DNA of 64,000 bases from Cypionkella aquatica (GCF_030161095.1 NZ_BSPP01000007.1:310920-374919), one strand, 5' to 3'; positions 17,777 through 27,266 are shown, numbered from the stretch's first letter. Program-made: numbers and translations. Notes: a model not told the origin generated them from the sequence alone.

Positions 17777-19921
17777 ATGGCAGAGCGTTCTTTCAAAGCC
17801 GAAGTTGAAGACCTGCGCTTGGGCGCGGGCGAAACTTTCACGGGCGAAGGTATCTTGGCGCTGACCAAGGCGCTTTTGGAGAATGGCGTTGGCTACGTTG
17901 GCGGCTATCAGGGCGCGCCGATCAGTCATCTGATGGATGTTTTGGCCGATGCGCAGGATCTGCTGGGCGAACTTGGCGTGCGGTTTGAGGCCAATGCGAA
18001 CGAGGCGGCGGCGGCGGCCATGCTGGCGGCATCCGTGCATTATCCGATTCGGGGTGCTGTGACGTTCAAAGGGTCCGTCGGCGTGAATGTGGCCTCGGAC
18101 GCTTTGGCGAACCTGTCGTCGTCAGGGGTTACCGGCGGCGCTTTGGTGATTGTCGGTGAGGATTACGGCGAGGGATCGTCGATCATGCAAGAGCGCACGC
18201 ATGCTTTTGCGATGAAGTCGCAGTTTTGGTTGCTGGATCCGCGACCGAATCTGCCCAGCATTGTTCAAGCGGTGTCGGACGGGTTTGAGCTGTCAGAAGT
18301 CTCGAACACGCCGGTGATGTTGATGGTGCGGATCAGGTCGTGCCATGTGACGGGGTCTTTTCAGACGCGGGACAATCAGCGACCAAGCCTGTCGGTCAAG
18401 GACGCTTTGTCGAATCCACGCAGCGATTTCGCGCGGGTGGTTTTGCCGCCGATGAGCTTCGCGCACGAGCAGGACAAGGTGAAAAACCGATGGCCAGCAG
18501 CAGAAAAATTCATTCGTGAGCGCGGGCTGAATGAGGTGTTCGGGCCGAAATCCGACTTTGGCATCGTGGTGCAGGGCGGCATGTATAACACCCTGATCCG
18601 GTCGCTGCAGCGGTTGGGGCTGGCGGATATCTATGGCGATTCCAATGTTCCTATCTATGTATTGAATGTCACTTACCCGTTGATATCGGCTGAGTTTCTT
18701 GAGTTCTGCGCGGGCAAGGACCATGTGTTGGTGATCGAGGAAGGCCAGCCGGAGTTTATCGAAACGCAACTTGGAAGCTTCCTCTATCGCGCGGAATCTT
18801 CGGTGAAGCTGCATGGCAAAGGCCTGTTTCCTCTGGCGGGGGAATACACGGGCCAGGTGATGCTGGATGCGGTGTCGGGGTTCTTGAAAACCGCAGCGCC
18901 CGGCCTGTTGGCGGCAGTGGTCCGTGCGCCGAATGTGGATCGCCCCGCTATCCCCGATCTGTCAAAAACCGTGCCGATCCGGCCACCCGGCTTCTGCACG
19001 GGCTGCCCCGAGCGTCCCATATTTGCAGCGATGAAGCTGGTGGAAAAAGAACTGGGCAAGCACCAGATTGCCGCCGATATTGGTTGCCATTTGTTCGCCA
19101 GCCTGCCGCCATTTGAGATTGGCGGGGCAACGATGGGCTATGGCTTGGGGCCTGCCGCCAATGCCGCGTTTGATGGCGGTGGCGCGCGCCGTCCCGTGGC
19201 GATCATCGGCGATGGTGGGTTTTGGCACAACGGGCTGAGCAGCTCGTTTACCAATATGGCGTTCAACAAATCGGACGGCGTGGCGATTGTGGTCGACAAT
19301 TTTTACTCGGCGGCTACGGGGGGGCAGGATGTGATGTCAAGCCGTGCCGACAATGCCACCAAGGCGACGCGGAATCCTATTTCAAAGGCATTGAACGGCA
19401 TCGGCATTGATTGGGTGCGCCAGATTGACCACACTTATGATGTGAAAAAGATGCGCGACACCATCCGCGAGGCGCTGACCACCGATGCGCCCGGGCCGAA
19501 GGTGATCGTGGCCTCGAGCGAGTGTATGCTGAACAAACAGCGGCGCGAAAAGCCATTGCGGGCAGCTGCGATCAAGCAAGGGCGGCGGGTCGATGTGCCG
19601 CGATTTGGCATTGATGAAGCGGTGTGCACTGGCGATCACGCCTGTATCCGGCTGTCGGGCTGCCCGTCTTTGTCGTTGAAAAAGCTGGATGATCCGCTGC
19701 GCGATGATCCTGTCGCCTCGATTGACCAATCCTGCGTTGGCTGTGGTAACTGCGGTGAAGTTTCCGACGCGGCGGTGCTGTGCCCGTCATTTTACCGCGC
19801 CGATGTGGTGCATAACCCATCCGGGTTTGAGCGGCGTTTGGCTGGCTTTCGTGCCTATGTGATCGGTTGGCTGCAACGGCGGCGCGACGCAAAACGGCTG
19901 GTGTTCGGAGATGTGGCATGA
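17777..19921 (+). CDS. iorA: Indolepyruvate ferredoxin oxidoreductase alpha subunit-like (TPP enzyme)
   Basis: 714-residue catalytic subunit of a 2-oxoacid:acceptor oxidoreductase that decarboxylates aryl pyruvates to acyl-CoA. Order: N-terminal pyrimidine-binding region (GYQGAPISHLMDV), a middle domain, PGFCTGCPERPIF, the ThDP/Mg region GDGGFWHNGL with the downstream Asn in VVDN, and a C-terminal ferredoxin-like region with Cys clusters (CTGDHACIRLSGCP; SCVGCGNCGEVSDAAVLCP) for two [4Fe-4S] centres. The start directly follows the MarR stop. The substrate may differ from indolepyruvate; the neighbouring cyclase and flavoproteins suggest a particular aromatic or heterocyclic acid. Confidence 0.88.
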   Translation: MAERSFKAEVEDLRLGAGETFTGEGILALTKALLENGVGYVGGYQGAPISHLMDVLADAQDLLGELGVRFEANANEAAAAAMLAASVHYPIRGAVTFKGSVGVNVASDALANLSSSGVTGGALVIVGEDYGEGSSIMQERTHAFAMKSQFWLLDPRPNLPSIVQAVSDGFELSEVSNTPVMLMVRIRSCHVTGSFQTRDNQRPSLSVKDALSNPRSDFARVVLPPMSFAHEQDKVKNRWPAAEKFIRERGLNEVFGPKSDFGIVVQGGMYNTLIRSLQRLGLADIYGDSNVPIYVLNVTYPLISAEFLEFCAGKDHVLVIEEGQPEFIETQLGSFLYRAESSVKLHGKGLFPLAGEYTGQVMLDAVSGFLKTAAPGLLAAVVRAPNVDRPAIPDLSKTVPIRPPGFCTGCPERPIFAAMKLVEKELGKHQIAADIGCHLFASLPPFEIGGATMGYGLGPAANAAFDGGGARRPVAIIGDGGFWHNGLSSSFTNMAFNKSDGVAIVVDNFYSAATGGQDVMSSRADNATKATRNPISKALNGIGIDWVRQIDHTYDVKKMRDTIREALTTDAPGPKVIVASSECMLNKQRREKPLRAAAIKQGRRVDVPRFGIDEAVCTGDHACIRLSGCPSLSLKKLDDPLRDDPVASIDQSCVGCGNCGEVSDAAVLCPSFYRADVVHNPSGFERRLAGFRAYVIGWLQRRRDAKRLVFGDVA

Positions 19922-21444
19922 GTTTGCATCAGGCAATTCCTGCGGGCGGGCGCGGCATGGACGGCGTGATCAAGCTGGCACTTTTGGCGGTGGGCGGGCA
20001 GGGCGGCGGCGTGCTGACGGCTTGGCTAGAGGCCGTCGCGCGGGCGAATGGCTATGTGGCGCAGGCGACCTCGGTGGCGGGCGTGGCGCAGCGCACGGGT
20101 GCGACGGTTTACTATCTTGAGATCGCGCCTGCGGGACCACGCGCGCCTGTCTTCTCGCTGATGCCTGCAGCGGGCGATGTCGATATCATGGTGACGGCCG
20201 AGATGATGGAAGCTGGGCGCTCGATCATCCGCGGCTTTGTGACGCCGGATCGCACCACTTTGATCACCTCGACCCATCGCGCGCTGGCGGTGTCGGAAAA
20301 GATGGTGCCGGGGGACGGAATTGCGTCCAGCGAAGAAGTGATTGCGGCGGCGGAGGTGGCGGCGCGCCGGTTTATTGCGGCGGACTTTGACACTCTGGCG
20401 ATTGCACAAGGCTCGGTGATTTCGGCCAGCCTGTTTGGCGCGATTGCGGGGGCCGAAGTGCTGCCCTTCCCGCGTGAAGCGTTTGAGGCGGCGATTAAGG
20501 CGGGTGGAAAGGGGGCTGAAGCGTCTTTGCGGGCCTTTGCGGCAGGCTTCGCGGCGGCGCAGGGACCAGTCGCGTTGCCGGTGGTTGCGAAGGCGCGGGC
20601 TGCGGCCCCGGTTGGGTCGGCGCGGCTGTTGGCGGCTTGGTCTGCCTTGGTGGATCGGGCGCAGCTGATGCCTGATGCGGTGGCAGAGATGGCGGTTTTG
20701 GGGCTGCGCAAGCTGGTGGAGTTTCAGGATCTGGCCTATGGCGCCGCCTATTTGGATCGGATTGAGGCAGTGCTGGCCCGGGATCATGCGCCGTTTGAGT
20801 TGTCAAAGCAGGCGGCGAAATATATCGCCAACGCGATGGCTTATGATGATGTGATCCGGGTGGCAGATCTGAAAACCAAGGCTGGGCGGGCTGAGCGGAT
20901 TGCGGTGGAGATGGGGGCGAAGCCGGGCAATGTGGTGCAGCTGACAGAGTTTTTGCATCCTCGGGCGGAAGAAATCGTCGGCTTGATGCCTGCCAAGTTG
21001 GGGACCAAGATTGAAGCCAGCCCGGTCTGGATGGCGCGGCTGGATCGCTGGTTCAACAAGGGACGGCGGATGCGGACGGATAGTCTGCGGGCCTATCTGA
21101 TGCTGTATATTTTGGGCGGGATGAAGCGGCGGCGGTTGGGGTCGCTGCGGCACGCCCAAGAGGTCGCGCATCTTGAGGCTTGGTTGGGCGTGGCTATGAG
21201 TTATCTGGCCTCGAATTATGATCTGGCGGTAGAAGTGATCCGCTGTCGGCGATTGGTGAAGGGCTATTCGGACACCCATGCGCGCGGGCTTTCCAAGTTT
21301 GATCGGGTGCTGGCGGGGATCGCTTTGGTGGCCATGCGTCCTGATGCGGCGGATTGGGCGCGGCGATTGCGAGAGGCGGCTTTGCAGGATGAAGAGGGCA
21401 AGGCTTTGGACGGGGCTTTGGCAACGGTGCGCAGTTTTGTCTAA
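19918..21444 (+). CDS. iorB: Indolepyruvate oxidoreductase beta subunit-like protein with long C-terminal (DUF6537-type) extension
   Basis: Gamma/beta-type subunit of the 2-oxoacid oxidoreductase. The N-terminal third is the typical domain (LLAVGGQGGGVLTAWL, SVAGVAQRTGATVYYLEI). The protein continues to 508 residues, about 300 more than a minimal IorB, with a helical domain I equate with DUF6537 (LAYGAAYLDRIEAVL; MKRRRLGSLRH). Start ATG 19918 overlaps the iorA stop by ATGA; the longer frame from 19867 is inside iorA. Last gene of the operon; a family-A palindromic repeat follows about 100 bases downstream. Confidence 0.83.
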   Translation: MSLHQAIPAGGRGMDGVIKLALLAVGGQGGGVLTAWLEAVARANGYVAQATSVAGVAQRTGATVYYLEIAPAGPRAPVFSLMPAAGDVDIMVTAEMMEAGRSIIRGFVTPDRTTLITSTHRALAVSEKMVPGDGIASSEEVIAAAEVAARRFIAADFDTLAIAQGSVISASLFGAIAGAEVLPFPREAFEAAIKAGGKGAEASLRAFAAGFAAAQGPVALPVVAKARAAAPVGSARLLAAWSALVDRAQLMPDAVAEMAVLGLRKLVEFQDLAYGAAYLDRIEAVLARDHAPFELSKQAAKYIANAMAYDDVIRVADLKTKAGRAERIAVEMGAKPGNVVQLTEFLHPRAEEIVGLMPAKLGTKIEASPVWMARLDRWFNKGRRMRTDSLRAYLMLYILGGMKRRRLGSLRHAQEVAHLEAWLGVAMSYLASNYDLAVEVIRCRRLVKGYSDTHARGLSKFDRVLAGIALVAMRPDAADWARRLREAALQDEEGKALDGALATVRSFV

Positions 21445-21542
21445 GCTGGTCCCAACTCGGGACCAAATTTTGTCATTTAATTACAATAGCTTGACAGGGT
21501 TGATTTAACCTATTTTTAACCTTTGCGGCTTTTTCCAGCGTC

Positions 21543-21632
21543 GAAGCCTCCGGCGGGAGTATTTCAGAAGGAGCAATTCAAAGCGCCACTTTTGGCATTT
21601 GCTCTTTCTGAAATACTCCCGCCGGAGGCTTC
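21543..21632. repeat. Palindromic intergenic repeat, family A, copy 2
   Basis: Arms 21543-21576 and 21599-21632 are 34 bases each with one mismatch and a 22-base spacer. The core CCTCCGGCGGGAGTATTTC is identical to copy 1 at 702-781. It lies after the iorAB operon and before the ytfQ promoter. Confidence 0.85.
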
Positions 21633-21955
21633 TGGCTGTTCTGCAGCAGGCCGAAGTTTGCGGGTTGAGGTGGTTTTTCAACAGCACGGACGAAGGTAGC
21701 GCCGCTGATTCTTTTCCCGCTTGATGGCAGCGCAGGCTCTGTTCGTGCTGCGCTGCGGCTTAAAATGCTGCGGATGCGACTGGTGGGCCGCCGATCAAGG
21801 ATCTGTGATTTCGCAACGACTTAGCTTCGCCTAGTGCCTAAAATAGTAGCAGTATGCGTCGTCAAACTTCGCATTTTACATATAGTAATACTTTTGCTAG
21901 CCTCAACACAGGCCGGTGAGGGAAGACGCCTGCCATAAAATCCTAGGGAGGGATC
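21633..21955 (+). promoter_or_regulatory. Upstream region of the ytfQ operon
   Basis: 323 bp without a convincing gene. The last 120 bp are AT-richer than the surroundings. CATATAGTAATACT near 21880-21893 contains a -10-like TATAGT. Shine-Dalgarno AGGGAGGG precedes the ATG at 21956. I see no clear operator for the FadR-type regulator encoded downstream. Confidence 0.4.
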
Positions 21956-22924
21956 ATGTCCATTATCAAAAAACTCGCGCTGGCCGCGGGTGTCAGCGCC
22001 CTGTTGTCTTCGGCAGCCTATGCCGACTTGTCGGGCAAAGTTATCGGCTTTTCGCAGATCGGCTCGGAGTCGGGTTGGCGCGCGGCTGAAACCTCGGTGA
22101 CGAAATCTGAGGCTGAAAAGCTGGGGATTGATCTGAAATTCGCCGATGCGCAGCAAAAACAAGAGAACCAGATCAAGGCGATCCGGGGCTTTATCGCGCA
22201 GGGTGTGGCGGCGATTTTGGTGGCTCCGGTGGTTTCGACCGGCTGGGAAGAAGTGCTGACCGAAGCCAAGGAAGCCAATATTCCAGTGATCCTGCTGGAC
22301 CGCGGCATTGATGCGCCGCAAGATCTGTATCTGACCTCGGTGGCGTCGGATCAGGTCAAAGAGGGCCGCGTTGCTGGCGAATGGCTGGTCGGTGCGGTTG
22401 GTGACAAAGAGTGCAAAGTTGTGGAACTTCAAGGCACTGTCGGTTCTTCGCCTGCGATCAACCGCAAGCAAGGCTTTGAAGAAGGCATCGCTGGCCACGC
22501 CAATCTGTCGATCATCCGCAGCCAGACCGGCGACTTTACCCGCGCCAAGGGCAAGGAAGTGATGGAAGGTTTCCTGAAGGCCGAAGACGGCGGCAAGGGC
22601 ATCTGCGCGGTTTATGCGCACAACGATGACATGGCCGTCGGCGCCATTCAGGCGATCAAGGATGCGGGCCTGAAGCCGGGCAGCGATATTCTGGTGGTGT
22701 CGATTGATGGCGTGCCGGATATCTTCCAGGCGATGGTGGCGGGCGAGGCCAACGCGACGGTGGAGTTGACGCCAAACATGGCGGGCCCAGCTTTTGCGGC
22801 GCTGGATGCTTATCTGACCGACGGCACCGAACCTGAGAAATTCATCATCACAGAGTCGAAATTGTATACGCCAGCGGATGATGCGCAGGGCGAATATGAT
22901 CGCCGCAAGGGTCTGGGTTACTGA
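21956..22924 (+). CDS. ytfQ: Galactofuranose-type ABC transporter substrate-binding protein
   Basis: 322-residue periplasmic binding protein of the RbsB superfamily, most like E. coli YtfQ, which binds galactofuranose. Sec signal at residues 1-23 (KKLALAAGVSALLSSAAYA). The mature protein has GFSQIGSESGWR, the DAQQKQENQIKAIRGFI segment and DRGIDAPQDLYLTSV, all typical of the YtfQ group. Gene order binding protein, double ATPase, two permeases is the ytfQRT-yjfF arrangement. A hairpin lies 15 bases after the stop. The ligand assignment is by family and order, not shown directly. Confidence 0.85.
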   Translation: MSIIKKLALAAGVSALLSSAAYADLSGKVIGFSQIGSESGWRAAETSVTKSEAEKLGIDLKFADAQQKQENQIKAIRGFIAQGVAAILVAPVVSTGWEEVLTEAKEANIPVILLDRGIDAPQDLYLTSVASDQVKEGRVAGEWLVGAVGDKECKVVELQGTVGSSPAINRKQGFEEGIAGHANLSIIRSQTGDFTRAKGKEVMEGFLKAEDGGKGICAVYAHNDDMAVGAIQAIKDAGLKPGSDILVVSIDGVPDIFQAMVAGEANATVELTPNMAGPAFAALDAYLTDGTEPEKFIITESKLYTPADDAQGEYDRRKGLGY

Positions 22925-22939
22925 TCTGATCTGAACAAA

Positions 22940-22967
22940 ACGTCGGCCAGAGCGATCTGGCCGGCGT
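22940..22967 (+). repeat. Hairpin after ytfQ
   Basis: 12-base arms 22940-22951 and 22956-22967 (ACGTCGGCCAGA and TCTGGCCGGCGT) pair with one wobble over GCGA, followed by TGCTTTAT. It can act as a weak terminator or mRNA stabiliser that favours ytfQ over the ATPase and permease genes. Confidence 0.8.
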
Positions 22968-23022
22968 TGCTTTATCTGTGCAACGGTCCAAAGTGGCTGA
23001 CAGAATTCTGGGGGGTAAGGGC

Positions 23023-24561
23023 ATGGTCGAGGCTGTTCAGCCAGTCGTGCAAGCGCGCGGCATCGTTAAGATTTTCGGCCAGCATCGTGCCTTGGACGGC
23101 GTGGATTTTGAGGTGCGCCCGGGCGAGGTTCATGCTTTGCTGGGCGAGAATGGAGCGGGAAAATCCACGCTTATCAAGATCTTGACGGGGGCTTATCAGC
23201 CTGATGGCGGTGAGGTTTTGCTGAATGGTGCGGCGGTGCGGTTCTCGGACCCGTTGGATGCGCAGGGCCACGGCATTGGCACGGTTTACCAAGAGGTGAA
23301 CTTGCTGCCCAACCGTTCGGTCGCGGAAAACCTGTTTCTGGGGCATCAGCCGACGCGGTTCGGTATCGTGCAACGCAAGGTGATTGAGGCGCGGGCGCGG
23401 GATTTGCTGGCGACTTACGGGCTTGAGATTGATGTGAAGGCCGAGCTTGGCAGCTATTCGGTGGCGGTGCAGCAGATCGTGGCGATTGCGCGGGCGGTCG
23501 AGTTATCGGGCAAGGTGCTGGTTCTGGACGAGCCGACCGCCAGCCTTGATCGCAACGAGGTCGCCAAGATGTTCGAGGTGGTGGCGCGGCTGAAGGCGCG
23601 CGGGCTTGGGATTATTTTTATCACGCATTTTCTGGATCAGGTGTTTGAGATCGCCGATCGGGTGACGATCCTGCGCAATGGCAAGCTGATCGGCACCAAG
23701 GCGCTGCCAGAAGTGACGGCGACGGATGTGGTGCGGATGATGCTGGGCAAGGATCTGGCGCTGGATCATGGCGGTGTCGGTGTGGCGGAAGCTGTGCAGG
23801 GCCCGGCGCGTGTGGCGTTCAAGTCACTGGGAAAGCAGGGAAAAGTCGCTCCGTTCAGCTTGTCGTTGCACGAGGGAGAGGTCGTTGGAGTGGCGGGGCT
23901 CTTGGGCTCTGGTCGCACGGAAATGGCGCGGCTGATGTTTGGTGTCGATAGCGCGGATGGAGGTGAGATTTCGGTGGGCGGCCGGGTGGTCAGCATCCGC
24001 AACCCGGCGCAGGCGGTGGCGGCGGGGTTTGGCTTTTGCCCGGAAGATCGCAAGCTGGACGGGATTTTTGGCGAACTTTCGGTGCGCGAGAACATTATCA
24101 TCGCACTTCAGGCCAAGTTGGGCTGGTTCCGCGCGCTGAACCGCGACGAGCAGAACGAGATCGCGGGCAATTATGCCGAGGCTTTGGACATTCGCGCGGC
24201 GGATCACGAGATGCCGGTGAAGTTGCTGTCGGGGGGCAATCAGCAGAAGGTCATTTTGGCGCGTTGGCTGGCGATTGACCCGAATTTCCTGATTTTGGAC
24301 GAGCCGACACGGGGCATCGACGTGGGCGCGCATGCGGAAATTGTACGCACTATCAATCGTTTGCGCGAAGAAGGCATGGCGATGATGGTGATTTCTTCGG
24401 AACTTGACGAGGTGGTGGCTTACTCCAACCGCATCGTGGTGATGCGCGACCGCGAGATGGTGGCAGAGTTGAGCGGCGCGGATATTGCGCCCTCGGTGAT
24501 CGTCGCGGCGATTGCGGATAATCCCGGCGGGCAGAATGTGAAGATGGAGGCCAACGCATGA
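23023..24561 (+). CDS. ytfR: Sugar ABC transporter ATPase, tandem domains
   Basis: 512-residue double ABC ATPase of the ribose/galactofuranose type. The first domain has Walker A GENGAGKST at residues 41-49 and Walker B VLVLDEPTASLD; its signature is degenerate (YSVAVQQIVAIARA). The second has GLLGSGRTEMARLMFG in place of a consensus Walker A and an intact LSGGNQQKVILARWL, the usual asymmetry. Start at ATG 23023 with GGGGTAAGGG just upstream; the longer frame to 22978 enters the inter-gene leader. Overlaps ytfT by ATGA. Confidence 0.9.
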   Translation: MVEAVQPVVQARGIVKIFGQHRALDGVDFEVRPGEVHALLGENGAGKSTLIKILTGAYQPDGGEVLLNGAAVRFSDPLDAQGHGIGTVYQEVNLLPNRSVAENLFLGHQPTRFGIVQRKVIEARARDLLATYGLEIDVKAELGSYSVAVQQIVAIARAVELSGKVLVLDEPTASLDRNEVAKMFEVVARLKARGLGIIFITHFLDQVFEIADRVTILRNGKLIGTKALPEVTATDVVRMMLGKDLALDHGGVGVAEAVQGPARVAFKSLGKQGKVAPFSLSLHEGEVVGVAGLLGSGRTEMARLMFGVDSADGGEISVGGRVVSIRNPAQAVAAGFGFCPEDRKLDGIFGELSVRENIIIALQAKLGWFRALNRDEQNEIAGNYAEALDIRAADHEMPVKLLSGGNQQKVILARWLAIDPNFLILDEPTRGIDVGAHAEIVRTINRLREEGMAMMVISSELDEVVAYSNRIVVMRDREMVAELSGADIAPSVIVAAIADNPGGQNVKMEANA

Positions 24562-25556
24562 AGCGGATCGACTGGCGGGGCGCGCTGCTGCGGCCACAAT
24601 TTGCAGCTTTGGCAGCGGTGTTGCTGATCAACTGGCTGCTGTTTCCGGGGTTTTTCGACATCACCTTGCAGGATGGGCGGCTGTTTGGCAGCGTGATTGA
24701 CGTGCTGAACCGCGGCGCTCCGGTGGCGATTTTGGCGATTGGCATGACTGCGGTGATCGCGACGAAGGGGGTCGATCTGTCGGTTGGGGCCGTGATGGCG
24801 ATTGCCGGGGCGGTGGCGGCGGTACTGGTGACGGGTGGTGCCTCGGCGATTTTCGCGGTAGCGGCTGCGCTGTTGGTGGGGCTGCTGTGTGGGCTCTGGA
24901 ATGGCATTCTGGTGACATATCTGGAGATTCAGCCGATCATCGCGACGCTGGTGCTGATGGTGGCGGGGCGGGGTTTGGCGCAGTTGGTGACCGAAGGGTC
25001 GATCGTGACATTCTCTGATCCTGTGCTGATTTTCATAGGCACGGGGTCGCTGTTTGGCATGCCAATGCCGATTGTGATTGCGGCGGTGCTGGCCTTGGTG
25101 GCGACGCTGATCGTGCGCAAGACTGCGCTGGGGTTGTTGATCGAGGCGGTCGGCGTCAATCGGTCGGCGGCACGTTTTGCGGGCATTTCCAGTGGCTTGC
25201 TGCTGTTGGTGGTCTATACGTTTGCGGGTTTTTGTGCCGCGACCGCCGGGCTGATCGTGGCAGGGGATATTCGCGGAGCGGATGCCAATAACGCCGGGCT
25301 GTGGCTGGAGCTGGACGCGATTTTGGCCGTGGTGATTGGCGGGACTTCCCTTTTGGGTGGGCGGTTTTCGATCCCGATGTCGGTGGTGGGCGCGCTGATC
25401 ATTCAGGCAATGAACACCGGAATTCTGATTTCGGGCTTCTCGCCAGAGTTTAATCTGGTGGTGAAATCCGGGGTGATCATCCTGATTTTGGTGCTGCAAG
25501 CGCCGATGGTCAGCCAATGGCTGCGCGCCCGCACTGTGGAAAGGAAAGCCCAATGA
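24558..25556 (+). CDS. ytfT: Sugar ABC transporter permease (YtfT)
   Basis: 332-residue inner-membrane permease of the RbsC/YtfT family. Several hydrophobic helices and the family segments GMTAVIATKGVDLSVGAVMAI and AVVIGGTSLLGGRFSIPMS are present. Coupled at both ends by ATGA overlaps to ytfR and yjfF. Confidence 0.9.
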   Translation: MKRIDWRGALLRPQFAALAAVLLINWLLFPGFFDITLQDGRLFGSVIDVLNRGAPVAILAIGMTAVIATKGVDLSVGAVMAIAGAVAAVLVTGGASAIFAVAAALLVGLLCGLWNGILVTYLEIQPIIATLVLMVAGRGLAQLVTEGSIVTFSDPVLIFIGTGSLFGMPMPIVIAAVLALVATLIVRKTALGLLIEAVGVNRSAARFAGISSGLLLLVVYTFAGFCAATAGLIVAGDIRGADANNAGLWLELDAILAVVIGGTSLLGGRFSIPMSVVGALIIQAMNTGILISGFSPEFNLVVKSGVIILILVLQAPMVSQWLRARTVERKAQ

Positions 25557-26530
25557 ACCGCGCTTTACGGCCTTTGGTGGCCACGACGGCGATTTTCGCT
25601 CTGGCCTATATTGCCGCGATTATCCAGTTTCCGGCGATGCTTTCGACACGGGTTTTGGGCAATTTTCTGACCGACAATGCTTTCCTAGGCATTGCTGCGG
25701 TGGGGATGACATTCGTGATCATCTCGGGCGGGATCGATCTTTCGGTGGGGGCGGTGATTGGCTTTACCACGGTGCTCAATGCGGTTTTGATCATGTGGCT
25801 GGGGCTGCATCCGCTGTTGGCATTTGCGATTTCCCTTGGCGTCGCGGCGGCTTTTGGCGCGGTGATGGGGGCTGCGATCCATTATCTGAAGGTGCCCAGT
25901 TTTATCGTCACGCTGGCCGGGATGTTTTTGGCGCGGGGCGGGGCTTCGGTGTTGTCGCCCGACAGCATTGGCATTAAACACGAGCTTTATACAACGATTT
26001 CAAAAAGCTACATCTTGCTGCCGGGCGGTGGACGGCTGACGGTGATCGGGATGATCATGTTGGTGGTTTTTGTGCTGGGGATGATTTTGGCGCATCGCAC
26101 GCGGTTTGGCAGCTATGTCTACGCGTTGGGTGGATCGGAGGTTTCGGCTGGACTGATGGGGGTGCCCGTCGCGCGCACTACCATTTTGATCTACACTTTG
26201 TCTGGGTTTCTGGCGGGCCTCGCCGGGATCGTCTTCTCACTTTACACCTCGGCGGGCTATTCGCTGTCGGCTTTGGGGGTCGAGTTGGACGCCATCGCGG
26301 CAGTGGTGATTGGTGGCACGCTGCTGACCGGGGGGTATGGTTTTGTCGCGGGCACCTTTATTGGCGTAATGCTGCAAGGCTTAGTGCAAACCTACATCGT
26401 GTTTGACGGCAGCCTTTCAAGTTGGTGGACCAAAATCGTTATCGGCGGCTTGCTTTTCCTGTTCATTTTGTTGCAAAGGCTGGTGTTCTCGGCAGCATCT
26501 CCACGCAGGAAAGTGTTTTGGAAGACCTGA
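25553..26530 (+). CDS. yjfF: Sugar ABC transporter permease (YjfF)
   Basis: 325-residue permease, paralogous to YtfT, with GMTFVIISGGIDLSVGAVIG and AVVIGGTLLTGGYGFVAGT. Start at ATG 25553 overlapping the ytfT stop; the frame upstream is inside ytfT. Two different permeases and one double ATPase make the heterodimeric YtfT-YjfF channel. The regulator gene follows after 1 base. Confidence 0.9.
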   Translation: MNRALRPLVATTAIFALAYIAAIIQFPAMLSTRVLGNFLTDNAFLGIAAVGMTFVIISGGIDLSVGAVIGFTTVLNAVLIMWLGLHPLLAFAISLGVAAAFGAVMGAAIHYLKVPSFIVTLAGMFLARGGASVLSPDSIGIKHELYTTISKSYILLPGGGRLTVIGMIMLVVFVLGMILAHRTRFGSYVYALGGSEVSAGLMGVPVARTTILIYTLSGFLAGLAGIVFSLYTSAGYSLSALGVELDAIAAVVIGGTLLTGGYGFVAGTFIGVMLQGLVQTYIVFDGSLSSWWTKIVIGGLLFLFILLQRLVFSAASPRRKVFWKT

Positions 26531-26531
26531 A

Positions 26532-27266
26532 ATGAGCGAACCCGGCAGCCTCGTCCGCGCGCTTTCCGGGCGGTTGGTGGCGCGCAACTTCCATTCCTAT
26601 GTGATCAGTGAAATCGGCATCGGCATTGCCTCGGGGCGGCTGGCGGTGGGTGCTATTCTGCCGAACGACGCCGAGATGATGGACCGCTACGGCGTGTCGC
26701 GCACGGTTCTGCGCGAGGCCCTGAAGACACTTGAGGCCAAAGGGCTGGTGGAGGCCCGCGCCAAAGTCGGCACAAGGGTGCTGTCGCGCAGTCGCTGGAA
26801 TCTATATGATCGTCAAGTGCTTGGCTGGATCCAAGAGGCGGGGCCGGACGCGGCCTTTCTGCGATCTTATGTCGAATTACGCGAAGTGATCGAAATGCAG
26901 ACGGCACGTTTTGCAGCAGCTCGGCGCAGTGCTGAGCAGCTGCGGATGCTGTTGTATTGGTTAAGTCAGCGCAGCACGATGGCGGCTTTGGCCGAACCTT
27001 TCGCGCTGGCCGAGTTCGAATTTCACCGGATTTTATGTGAGGCCAGCCAAAATCCATTTCTGCGCGCGGCGCAAGGTTTGGTGGAATTTGGCGTGGTGCA
27101 GGCGATTGCGCCGCAGGTGAAGGCGGGGGCGCAAGATTTCGCGGCGCAGAAATCCGCGCTGTATCAGGCTTTGGCGGATGCCGTGGCCAGAAATGCGCCA
27201 GACGCTGCCGCCGAGGCGATGGCGGCAATTTTGGCAAGCGACCGGATCTGGATTTTGGGGGCTTAG
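26532..27266 (+). CDS. FadR-type GntR regulator of the ytf/galM operon
   Basis: 244-residue regulator. Winged helix at about residues 25-85 (YGVSRTVLREALKTLEAKGLV, then ARAKVGTRV), followed by a long helical FCD ligand domain. Start at ATG 26532, 1 base after the yjfF stop; the open frame before it is inside yjfF. Its place between the importer and the epimerase suggests that it senses a galactose- or galactonate-type compound and controls this operon. No operator was identified. Confidence 0.88.
   Translation: MSEPGSLVRALSGRLVARNFHSYVISEIGIGIASGRLAVGAILPNDAEMMDRYGVSRTVLREALKTLEAKGLVEARAKVGTRVLSRSRWNLYDRQVLGWIQEAGPDAAFLRSYVELREVIEMQTARFAAARRSAEQLRMLLYWLSQRSTMAALAEPFALAEFEFHRILCEASQNPFLRAAQGLVEFGVVQAIAPQVKAGAQDFAAQKSALYQALADAVARNAPDAAAEAMAAILASDRIWILGA

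Noticed and set aside
21821-22621. Minus-strand frame covering the ytfQ promoter and part of ytfQ
   Set aside because: No recognisable protein and it runs through a clear promoter and Shine-Dalgarno of ytfQ.
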